Part shown: positions 51,901-58,297 of the stretch, piece after piece
Numbering within the stretch: position 1 is the first letter of the stretch
Layout of the letters: each line of letters begins with the position of its first letter
Source: Pseudomonas delhiensis
Lineage (GTDB): Bacteria > Pseudomonadota > Gammaproteobacteria > Pseudomonadales > Pseudomonadaceae
Length of the DNA: 64,000 nt
Direction of reading: 5' to 3'
NCBI RefSeq assembly: GCF_900187975.1
Contig: NZ_FZPC01000007.1
Span: 124,001 to 188,000 of the forward strand
Position numbers and translations under genes: made by a program
Notes under the pieces: model-generated
Databases searched by the model: none
Seen by the model: the letters and a program-made list of their open reading frames with translations, nothing else
Told to the model about the DNA's origin: nothing

Positions 51901-52238
51901 CAATACCCCTCCAACCCTTTTGGAATGGCCTTGCTCAGCTCACCCGGCGACAGATTGAATCCCAAAGCTTTCCAGATCGGGTCCCAGGTCCAGGCATACT
52001 CGCTGCGGTACTCACGGCGATACCACTCCGAACCAAAAAGCACCAAACAGGCACAGGCTGCGGGGTCCTTTAACGCGGCATCAAAGCCCCCCAACTCACG
52101 GAGCAAATGCTGCAGCTCTCCGTACTCTTCGAGACTGCAGTGGTACGCATAGAGTCCGCGCTGATCAGGCGCTGAAAGCCCACGACGCTGGAGAAAGCGA
52201 CCCAGCCAGGACGAGTACTTGATTACGGAGTACGACAT
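48903..52238 (-). CDS. druH: Druantia type III-like DruH
   Basis: A 1111-residue protein without a recognisable catalytic motif. It looks soluble, rich in tryptophan and aromatic residues in the first 200 positions (SEWYRREYRSEYAWTWDPIW) and mostly beta-like between about 300 and 850, with a helical C-terminus. A protein of this size directly upstream of, and overlapping, DruE is the defining arrangement of Druantia type III, which has only druH and druE. That is the main basis for the name. I chose ATG 52238-52236 because GGGAGGG lies at the right spacing; a start 16 codons earlier lacks one. How DruH works is not known. Confidence 0.75.
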   Translation of the reverse strand: MSYSVIKYSSWLGRFLQRRGLSAPDQRGLYAYHCSLEEYGELQHLLRELGGFDAALKDPAACACLVLFGSEWYRREYRSEYAWTWDPIWKALGFNLSPGELSKAIPKGLEGYWKRPLHFYEAGHRDFLGSLFGEGGLPFQVLREGGSRFQSLFDRLLRQYDQWHLLGLNTLQQVEQQLEKASLPQVFASRTSVELIARMVDELVALVRNYGLPQVDEPVARLDALNPKWRELFPLPLDNETGSELLNGLLKTATIEGKKRRRDAAGWSCRYFWHEAQPDVLKVQVSMPEEVVLRLTTQPSTTRFELAIVEDGQVIAALGPGYALVDNGVAHIRLRVREVIGKRQDCSAQLSLVAMAGGMLIATQPIEGSAVALGEVPLGFEPVNDRWQLCGQASFNTAGEELLLVLPDGGKLNMAAEGEEAIFSDMASAFSLHTVKVQGKAQFQVESDELYRIRTGHAAGLGLGLELAGTQIDWPTKPALTFIGLPRVQWPTVAGELQQQGGDLYVAGKQPGSGLLQDVLGTQYVSVRNRSGDALLRRRVGILPTDFRVELRSGEKPGQGSILVHSRQRCLLQIVDDSLQVQQVKHEGHTELRLLAKGFPLVRVRLSVTPSLMADPVEIDLPFPNSGSLAFDGTGKQLKRDLSVDDLLGARLYLFGRAGAPTRFSLELTLRGSAARNACYSWTYTAAEKPLEISLFNIREQIVDLLSLQSGIDQVVELRVFGNGQDASYRIRRYSTEMQLDRDRQMLCAANLHDGADAIPEPVLMLLHDPMRSSIALSSRTSEGVPTGDFELPIAVERDGPWLVLPKSGSSVSFRPLFIAGGWQSLAPSDGIQSLQKAVLTFDHASPVSSFTPVLDAMAVNPMHSGWQFLRALYEGYGYLPLATFEVWKALVGHTRALAMALFKFEMEAKFLGRLEAEFPIFWEFLPIAEIHLAAKRFAAFLKVKGVAEEAIDALIGRMFSRLGETYPAYGQSVQRFLSGKPVGPEIKVPLATFKSVLHGWYLELIRERSEAKWPEFGGERLVRWHSSQGGSVIAFRSEMDYRNAVLYLPVFAAAVACGKARFTDVFVDGVEAIFFLRQVRDFDSKWFNSIYQYCLLNSVMDMQKAESVNG

Positions 52239-52289
52239 GAAAACCCTCCCTGATGGAATTACCCTTCCCAATCTCCATGAACACACACC

Positions 52290-52625
52290 TTAGGTCAGCG
52301 GAACCCAATCCCCCTCTCCGCAACCGGTGCGGATAGAGCTGATCATCTGCTCGACCGCCGCGCGCTCAACGTACTGTGGATTCCCACCCCGGTAGCGATC
52401 TTGAAAATAGCCCTGCCCACTGCAGGTCAGTCTGTAGCCTTCGGGCACTCGCTCGATTCGCCCTGCATCCAGATGAGTCTGAAAGTTTTTCAGGAACCGC
52501 TTCAATGGAAACGACTTGCCTTTATCCATTTCCGTGGCCTCAAGAATGGCTGCCATGTATGTCCACAGCCGGCGTCCTGAAGGGGTTTTCGCCAGTTTGT
52601 AGAGCTGAGTAGTGTGATCAATCAT
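52290..52625 (-). CDS. Small protein, possible winged-helix DNA-binding regulator
   Basis: A 111-residue basic protein. Residues 1-35 are helical (YKLAKTPSGRRLWTYMAAILEA). A segment FLKNFQTHLDAGRIERVPEGYRLTCSGQGYFQDRY has the look of a recognition helix followed by a beta wing (GRIERVPEGYRLT). No family is recognised. ATG 52625-52623 overlaps the stop of the nucleotidase gene by four bases (ATGA), so the two are translated together. It ends 51 bases before DruH, so it may control or adapt the downstream pair. Regulatory function is inferred from shape only. Confidence 0.6.
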   Translation of the reverse strand: MIDHTTQLYKLAKTPSGRRLWTYMAAILEATEMDKGKSFPLKRFLKNFQTHLDAGRIERVPEGYRLTCSGQGYFQDRYRGGNPQYVERAAVEQMISSIRTGCGEGDWVPLT

Positions 52626-53602
52626 GAATGCTTCCACTCCACTGCATCGCTAATAGCTAAGCCAGACTTGGTTAGATATGGCACTTTGCCAGATGGTACT
52701 AAATTGGCTGCGGCCTCCAAGTGCACATCTTGGTCATCGAAAAAGATGTGCGGAGTGAAGGCGCTGAGCACTTTTGCTTTGCCGACGCCACCCAGGAAAA
52801 AGGCCTCATCGACGCAGACGCCCCAGGCGCGCAGGGTATTGATGACTCGCATTTCAGAGGGCGAATTGCGGGCGGTGACAATGGCAATCCTGATCGGAGA
52901 ATCCTTGCCGCCAGTGGGCAGGCGCTCCTGCAGACGGGCCAGCTTTATCAGCAGGCTGGCATAAGGGCCCTCTTCCATCGGTGTATGCTGCAGCGCATCT
53001 TCCTGGGCCTTGAAGGCGTCCAGCCCCTGGGTTTTGTAAACCAGTTCACTGGCGTCGGAGAACAGCACCGCGTCACCGTCGAAGGCGATGCGCACCTGGC
53101 CCTCGGGGATTTGCGGGGCGTTGGCCGGTGGAGCCTTGAGGATAGCAGCGGCACATTGCCGGGAGTCGATGACCTTTTGTGCATCCTCCACATTGGTGGT
53201 CAGGAACAGGTCGACGTCGAAGGCATCCATGTAGTCGGCCACCGACTCGCCGCCAGTAAAGGCCGAGCGGGTAATCGCCAACAGGTCACGGCGAATAGTC
53301 TTGAGCACGCGGATGCCAGTGTCCGGGCTATTGCGCGACATCACCACCACCTCGACCAGTGGGGAGGTCTCGCCACCTTTCATATGCTGGTTGAGATCGA
53401 GCAACGCCTTAACCAGGTGATAACCGGTGCCCGGTGCCAGCGGCTCGTCCTCACGCTCCTGCATATATCGGCGGTAGTTGTCGATCACGCTTTCCGGATC
53501 GTCCTCCAAAGCAGCCTTGAACATCTGATCGGACTCGCTCATGTCGTACAGAGCCGTCGCGGAAATGCCCACCACCAGGGTTTTGCTCAAATCCAACGCC
53601 AT
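52622..53602 (-). CDS. 5'-nucleotidase (PF06189-type, cytosolic 5'-nucleotidase I-like)
   Basis: A 326-residue cytoplasmic protein matching the bacterial relatives of cytosolic 5'-nucleotidase 1, which remove phosphate from nucleoside monophosphates. Features: LSKTLVVGISATALYDMSESD at the start, VVVMSRNSPDTGIRVLKTI, the HAD-like aspartate motif VRIAFDGDAVLFSD, IRIAIVTARNSPSEMRVINTL and C-terminal HIFFDDQDVHLE with its acidic pair. The active-site residues look intact. The ribosome site is AAGGGAAG before ATG 53602. It lies 44 bases after the coiled-coil gene and overlaps the small protein gene. In a defence island, nucleotide depletion or processing of a nucleotide signal is a plausible role (inference). 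Confidence 0.82.
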   Translation of the reverse strand: MALDLSKTLVVGISATALYDMSESDQMFKAALEDDPESVIDNYRRYMQEREDEPLAPGTGYHLVKALLDLNQHMKGGETSPLVEVVVMSRNSPDTGIRVLKTIRRDLLAITRSAFTGGESVADYMDAFDVDLFLTTNVEDAQKVIDSRQCAAAILKAPPANAPQIPEGQVRIAFDGDAVLFSDASELVYKTQGLDAFKAQEDALQHTPMEEGPYASLLIKLARLQERLPTGGKDSPIRIAIVTARNSPSEMRVINTLRAWGVCVDEAFFLGGVGKAKVLSAFTPHIFFDDQDVHLEAAANLVPSGKVPYLTKSGLAISDAVEWKHS

Positions 53603-53646
53603 CGCAAACGCTTCCCTTTATCCTCTGTATCGTCAGAACGGCTATT

Positions 53647-54585
53647 TCATGCCGCCAGAAAACGAATCTCCGAGACCTCTTCATTGAGCAACTCGGCCGC
53701 TTCTGGATGACTCGCGGCGTACTCCAACAAGCCAAGCTGATAGTCGATGGCAGGGGCAGCTTGCTTGCGGAACTCTAGGAAAGACACGACGTTATCGCCT
53801 GCGTCCTGGGTCAATTGCTCGACCCACTCCTGATTGGCAGCAATGGCCTCGACAACCACCGTACTGATCTGCAGCCAGTCCTCCTGCAGCTCTCGCAGGG
53901 TATCGATGGCGTACTTCTCACCCGCAGTGCGCTGCTGTACGTATGCTTGCAGGAAGCCGACGTACATCATGCGTTGCTGCAGGCTCTGCAGCACATCAAG
54001 GGACTCAACGAAGCCTTCTCTCGTGACTTCGGTTGTCGCTCGGCTCAACGTCAGCTTGGTGATCTCGTATTGCTCGTGCAGATTACCAACCTGACTCTTG
54101 AGCCCCTGAATATCGCCCTGCTCGGCAAATTGGCGAACAGTCTTGAGCGCGGCACGGAAGCGCGCGTTGTCACGCAACTCCTCCCGCGCCTTGGCATCAC
54201 TGGCCATCTCAATCAACACGTCGAGCTTTTCCGACTGTTGCTGCAACTGCTCGGAAATGCCATTGAGCTTCTTGCAAACGATGGCAAAGCCGGCAACCGA
54301 AACCGCCAGATTGAGCCCGGACAACGCCAGGTTCGCGTATTGCAGGTTTTGCAGCACACCCAGGGACTCCTGGGCGTCACTAAGTGCCTGCTGAAGCTTG
54401 GCAAGCTGCTCTGAGGCCTGGACTGCATCACCCGGGAACTGAAGATGGCCAACGATTTGCCCGCCCTTAGGGTTACCTGCGGAATACCTGACAACGCCAC
54501 CCCAAACGGTATAAAGCCCAGATCGGATACCCTCAAGGATCTCCGGCGCAGAGCTAAGCGCTCTTACAAGAATTTCAGCGCTCAT
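53647..54585 (-). CDS. Coiled-coil protein with one hydrophobic segment, function unknown
   Basis: A 312-residue protein. After a short N-terminus come a heptad-rich stretch (ASEQLAKLQQALSDAQESLGVL), a hydrophobic segment (about residues 105-125, YANLALSGLNLAVSVAGFAIV) and a second heptad-rich stretch (LNGISEQLQQQSEKLDVLIEMA). The rest is long helices. A hydrophobic segment between two amphipathic coiled coils recalls helical membrane-inserting proteins, but I recognise no family. I chose ATG 54585-54583, which overlaps the stop of the YaaW-like gene by four bases, indicating a coupled pair. Confidence 0.7.
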   Translation of the reverse strand: MSAEILVRALSSAPEILEGIRSGLYTVWGGVVRYSAGNPKGGQIVGHLQFPGDAVQASEQLAKLQQALSDAQESLGVLQNLQYANLALSGLNLAVSVAGFAIVCKKLNGISEQLQQQSEKLDVLIEMASDAKAREELRDNARFRAALKTVRQFAEQGDIQGLKSQVGNLHEQYEITKLTLSRATTEVTREGFVESLDVLQSLQQRMMYVGFLQAYVQQRTAGEKYAIDTLRELQEDWLQISTVVVEAIAANQEWVEQLTQDAGDNVVSFLEFRKQAAPAIDYQLGLLEYAASHPEAAELLNEEVSEIRFLAA

Positions 54586-55349
54586 AAACACGCCCTCAAA
54601 CGGTTATCAAAATCCTCGTGATCCGCAGCGACAACGCCAGCACGGATTCGCGCGATGTGAACGACAATCGTGGTCAGCCCTTCCAGCTCTGGTCTTTTCT
54701 TGTTGTTGAATGCCCAAACACCTGCGCTGACAGCACCAACCGCCGTCAGCGGCAGCGCCGCCAACATGCCCGCCGCCGCCACTGAACCGACCGCAGCCAC
54801 CGAACCCAGCGCACCACTCAGCAGGCCGCCGCCGGCAGTGCCCATACCCAGCTTGCCTAATGGCCCCAGTACAGCTGAGAAGGATTTATTAAGGCGTGCC
54901 CGGCCCAACCACGAACCACTGCCCGCCTGGCTTTCCGCTTTTGCTGACTCAGCCTGCTCGGCCAGTTTCTCAACCAGCTTTGCCAGTACCTTCTCCTCGA
55001 TAGCCGAGGTGCTATCTGTCTTGCTGAATTCAGCCTTCAGCTCACTAGCGACATCCCGCACTACCTCGTCGTAACTGACCGGTTCACCTCGACGCAACAA
55101 GCTGGCCAGACTGACACTGCCCAGCGCACGGATCTCGAAAGCGATTTCGTCGACCACCTTGTACAGTTCGCCGGCCTCGAAGCACTGAGCAAGTCGCTGC
55201 CGCGCCGAATCATCGCCAAGCAGGCGGTCATGGGCCTTATCCAGCAGAATCTCGCCAATGGCGACCAGCTCACCCGGCGTCGCCAACTGCAGCAGCTCCT
55301 CCAGCCCGATATGCCTTCTGATCAGTGGCCGTTTTTCGCTATTGCTCAT
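54582..55349 (-). CDS. YaaW-like (UPF0174/DUF3944) protein with glycine-rich hydrophobic segment
   Basis: A 255-residue protein. Residues 1-120 follow the YaaW/UPF0174 layout: LEELLQLATPGELVAIGEIL, then a segment DEIAFEIRALGSVSLASLLRRGEPVSYDEVVRDVASELK, comparable with the E. coli family. The middle (about 165-215) is a glycine/alanine-rich hydrophobic stretch (LGMGTAGGGLLSGALGSVAAV onward) able to span or enter a membrane, ending NNKKRPELE. Family function is not established. ATG 55349 follows AAGGA. It is coupled to the coiled-coil gene by an ATGA overlap, so the two probably form a complex. The family call is moderate, made from memory of the pattern. Confidence 0.6.
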   Translation of the reverse strand: MSNSEKRPLIRRHIGLEELLQLATPGELVAIGEILLDKAHDRLLGDDSARQRLAQCFEAGELYKVVDEIAFEIRALGSVSLASLLRRGEPVSYDEVVRDVASELKAEFSKTDSTSAIEEKVLAKLVEKLAEQAESAKAESQAGSGSWLGRARLNKSFSAVLGPLGKLGMGTAGGGLLSGALGSVAAVGSVAAAGMLAALPLTAVGAVSAGVWAFNNKKRPELEGLTTIVVHIARIRAGVVAADHEDFDNRLRACL

Positions 55350-55399
55350 ACATCAATTCCTTACATGCATGATCTAAATGGTTGTCGCTCACTCGTGAC

Positions 55400-55510
55400 T
55401 CAGCCTGCTTCCAGCAGAGCCAAGAGGCCGGTCAGGGCTTCGTCGATAGGAATGACGGTGGTGGCGCGGTAGCCGCGAAAATGGCTGAGTTTGACGGACT
55501 TAAGGCGCAT
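55400..55510 (-). pseudogene. Relic: N-terminus of an OLD-like AAA ATPase/nuclease
   Basis: A 36-codon frame, ATG 55510-55508 to TGA 55402-55400, reads MRLKSVKLSHFRGYRATTVI then PIDEALTG and ends LLALLEAG. Its first 28 residues match the conserved start of OLD-family/RecF-like ATP-dependent endonucleases (K-x-V-x-L-x-x-F-R-G-Y), which normally runs on into a P-loop within about ten residues. Here the P-loop and everything after it are missing. It is best read as the stub left by a deletion of an ATPase gene that once followed hsdS. The start lies 14 bases after the hsdS stop. Confidence 0.65.
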
Positions 55511-55524
55511 GGGGATTTCCTTAT

Positions 55525-56682
55525 CTATAGCTGACCAGAAAAGGCCTTTTGAGAAAGCGAACTGAATAACTCAACATCCCCTTCAGCGAGCGATTGCTTG
55601 ACAGCACCAATGCGCTTGACAACAGCCAGATATTTATCTTGAAGCGCAACAGGCGGGACAAATGGCACAAACTCAGAGAGCACTGACTTATTAATTGTTG
55701 CTATACCCGTAGTTTGCTTCCCAACCTTCAAGAAATACCTCTTCCCCCTCGGAGAAGAAATAATCGCGCTAAGAAAAGCGGGGCGCACACGCTCTTTATC
55801 ATTGACCCTAACCGAGAAAATGTGATTCTGGTGTAAGCACCCTTCAACCTCACCACACCACACATGACCACGTCCCAACTTATCTGGATCACCGCCTTCC
55901 GTCAGAAGAATATCGCCCTCCAGAAGCAAGCATTTCTCGGCATCCCTCTTGGAAACGGTAATCCGCTGCACATCAGCCAGATCAAGATAACCATCTTGAA
56001 CATTGGCAACCCGCATATAAGGACGCGTCACGCTTTCTTCTGGCTTAACTGCCTTTCCTTTGGTTACGCCAGAGCGGATATCAGAAATTTCATTAAGCAC
56101 ATATTCATCCCACCCCTTCGGATTGGTCACCGGGTCACCGAACATCTCCAGAAACACGGCGCGGAGGAAGTTGTCGGCGAGCTGGATGGCTTGCTGGCGT
56201 TTGCGGCGGATGGCGTCGGCCTTGTCGAGGATGGCGGCGATGCGCTTTTGTTCGGGCAGGGGTGGGAGGGGGATAGGGATCAGACTTGCATCCCCTTTAG
56301 TCAACTTAGCCCTAGTCGCGCCTTTGATGAATGGAGTTACGTCATACCGCTGCAATACGCGATAGAGAAACCTTAGATCAAGCGAAGCCTTCGGCCTTAT
56401 AACGTGCGCGTGATTATTTACCCAGTACCGCCCATCCGCTATATACGCGATGTCTCGATCTGGATTTCCAAAATTACCACCGTCCTCGGCCAGCAACAGC
56501 AAAGGTTCGTCAAAGATGAAACCATCTATAGTCCCCTGAATACCGTTGGCGCCGTAGTAAGGATAAGGGCCTGCGACTCTGTCAGAAGCCGTAACTGGTC
56601 GACGCATGTTATCTAGAAACGTAACAGCTTCACCCAACGGAACCACATCCCAGCGCTCGGGAAAGATATCTGCCCGGAGCAT
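55525..56682 (-). CDS. hsdS: Type I restriction-modification specificity subunit HsdS
   Basis: A 385-residue DNA-recognition subunit. It has two target-recognition domains, each followed by a helical spacer: TRD1 (residues about 1-140) ending in IPLPPLPEQKRIAAILDKADAIRRKR, and TRD2 (about 190-350) ending in FVPFVPPVALQDKYLAVVKRI. The central LPEQKRIAAIL block is the strongly conserved feature. Each TRD reads one half of a bipartite site; the site itself cannot be predicted. I chose ATG 56682-56680, which overlaps the hsdM stop (TGATG), so HsdM and HsdS are coupled. Confidence 0.93.
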   Translation of the reverse strand: MLRADIFPERWDVVPLGEAVTFLDNMRRPVTASDRVAGPYPYYGANGIQGTIDGFIFDEPLLLLAEDGGNFGNPDRDIAYIADGRYWVNNHAHVIRPKASLDLRFLYRVLQRYDVTPFIKGATRAKLTKGDASLIPIPLPPLPEQKRIAAILDKADAIRRKRQQAIQLADNFLRAVFLEMFGDPVTNPKGWDEYVLNEISDIRSGVTKGKAVKPEESVTRPYMRVANVQDGYLDLADVQRITVSKRDAEKCLLLEGDILLTEGGDPDKLGRGHVWCGEVEGCLHQNHIFSVRVNDKERVRPAFLSAIISSPRGKRYFLKVGKQTTGIATINKSVLSEFVPFVPPVALQDKYLAVVKRIGAVKQSLAEGDVELFSSLSQKAFSGQL

Positions 56683-58265
56683 CACAGCATCCCCTCCAGC
56701 TCATCCAGATCCGCCAGAACCTCCTGCTCCAGCCCCTTTAGCCGTTGCAGAATCACTTTCGGGTCTTCGAACTGTTCCTGCTGGTACTCCACTTCCTTGT
56801 AGCGGTTAATGGAGAGGTCGTATTTGTTGTCGGCGATATCCTCGGCCGGCACGACAAAGGCCTTTTTGCGCTTGTCGCCGAACAGGGTATTGATGGTGCT
56901 GGCACTGAGATTGCCCTCGACCATCTGCCGGTATTTATGCCACTGGGCGATGGCATCGGGCAGGTCGTTGCTACCCTCGCCTTTCAGCTCGGTGCGCTTG
57001 TCGTCAAGCGAGTAACCGTCGGCCTGCAGGTCATAGAACCACACGCGCTCGGTAGTGCCGCCCTTGGTGAAAATCAGGATGGCAGTGCTGACGCCGGCGT
57101 AGGGTTTGAACACACCACTGGGCAGGCTAACGATGCCTTCCAACTGGTTGTTGTCGAGCAGCTCCTGACGCAGTTGCTGGTGAGCCTTGGAGGAGCCGAA
57201 CAGCACACCGTCCGGCACGATCACGGCGGCGCGGCCACCGAGCTTAAGCGAGCGGAGGATATGGGCGACGAACAGCAGCTCGGTCTTCTTGGTTTTCACC
57301 AGGCCAAGCACGTCGGGGTTGGTATTGGTTTCGTCCAGGCTGCCTTTGAACGGCGGGTTGGCCAGCACCACGTCGAAGAAGTCCTGCTCTTGACGCGGGT
57401 AGTGCTCCTTGATGGATTTGCTCAGGGAGTCCTGGTAGCGGATGTGCGCGCCGTTCACGCCGTGCAGCATCATGTTCATGCTGGAGACGCGCAGCATGGT
57501 GGTGTCGAAGTCGAAGCCCCAGAACATCTGGGTATTGATGTGCTGGCGGTAGGGCTCCAGCAGGTCGCCGGTGAAATGCTGATTGCCGTCTTCATCGGTG
57601 AAGATGCCGGCCTCACTGGAATGCACGCAGTTGAGGTATTCCATGGTGCGGGCGAGAAAGCCCGCTGTGCCGCAAGCCGGGTCACAAATTACGTCCGTAG
57701 GCTGCGGTGCAATCAGCTCGATCATCGCATCGATGATGTGGCGCGGTGTGCGGAACTGGCCGTTGATGCCGGCGGTGGTGAGCTTGCTCAGCAGGTATTC
57801 GTAGATATCGCCCTTCACGTCGCTCTGGGTCAGCGGCAAGTCGTTGACCATTTCCACGGCAGAGGCCAGCACCGACTCGTTCTTGATCTCCAGGTCGGCG
57901 TCCTGCATGTATTCGCTGATGTGGCCGAGCCCTTCACGCTCGCCGCCTTCGCCTTCAGCACTACCGAGCTTGGCGAAGAAGGGGTAGACGTTTTGCTTGA
58001 GGTGCTTGTGCAGCTCCTTGCCGCTCATGTTGCGGAAGTTCTTCCAGCGCAGCAGTTGGCCTTCCGGTGTGTTGGGGAACAGGCGGTCGAAGGCCTTGCC
58101 GGTGCGGTTGGCTTTGCGCTCAGCCACGTCTTCCTGCATGTCGAGCATACGGGCAAACATCAGGTAGCTGATCTGCTCGATCACGGTCAGCGGGTTGGTG
58201 ATGCCGCCAGTCCAGAATTTTTCCCAGAGCTTGTCGATATCGTTGCGGATTTTGCCGGTGAGCAT
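56682..58265 (-). CDS. hsdM: Type I restriction-modification DNA methyltransferase HsdM
   Basis: A 527-residue N6-adenine methyltransferase. The helical N-terminal domain (NDIDKLWEKFWTGGITNPLT, VIEQISYLMFARMLD) is followed by the SAM motif DPACGTAGFLARTME near residue 200 and the catalytic NPPF in VLANPPFKGSLDETN, with the conserved FRTPRHIIDAMIELI before them. It forms M2S with HsdS for protective methylation and R2M2S with HsdR for cutting. It lies 32 bases downstream of the rmuC-like gene and overlaps hsdS. Confidence 0.96.
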   Translation of the reverse strand: MLTGKIRNDIDKLWEKFWTGGITNPLTVIEQISYLMFARMLDMQEDVAERKANRTGKAFDRLFPNTPEGQLLRWKNFRNMSGKELHKHLKQNVYPFFAKLGSAEGEGGEREGLGHISEYMQDADLEIKNESVLASAVEMVNDLPLTQSDVKGDIYEYLLSKLTTAGINGQFRTPRHIIDAMIELIAPQPTDVICDPACGTAGFLARTMEYLNCVHSSEAGIFTDEDGNQHFTGDLLEPYRQHINTQMFWGFDFDTTMLRVSSMNMMLHGVNGAHIRYQDSLSKSIKEHYPRQEQDFFDVVLANPPFKGSLDETNTNPDVLGLVKTKKTELLFVAHILRSLKLGGRAAVIVPDGVLFGSSKAHQQLRQELLDNNQLEGIVSLPSGVFKPYAGVSTAILIFTKGGTTERVWFYDLQADGYSLDDKRTELKGEGSNDLPDAIAQWHKYRQMVEGNLSASTINTLFGDKRKKAFVVPAEDIADNKYDLSINRYKEVEYQQEQFEDPKVILQRLKGLEQEVLADLDELEGML

Positions 58266-58297
58266 TCGGGGTACTTCTCTCGTTCAAAAAAGGGTTG

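Noticed and set aside
42575-52238. DISARM system
   Set aside because: DISARM has separate drmA and drmB plus drmC and a methylase; here one 2111-residue helicase carries DUF1998 and is paired with a 1111-residue protein, fitting Druantia type III better.
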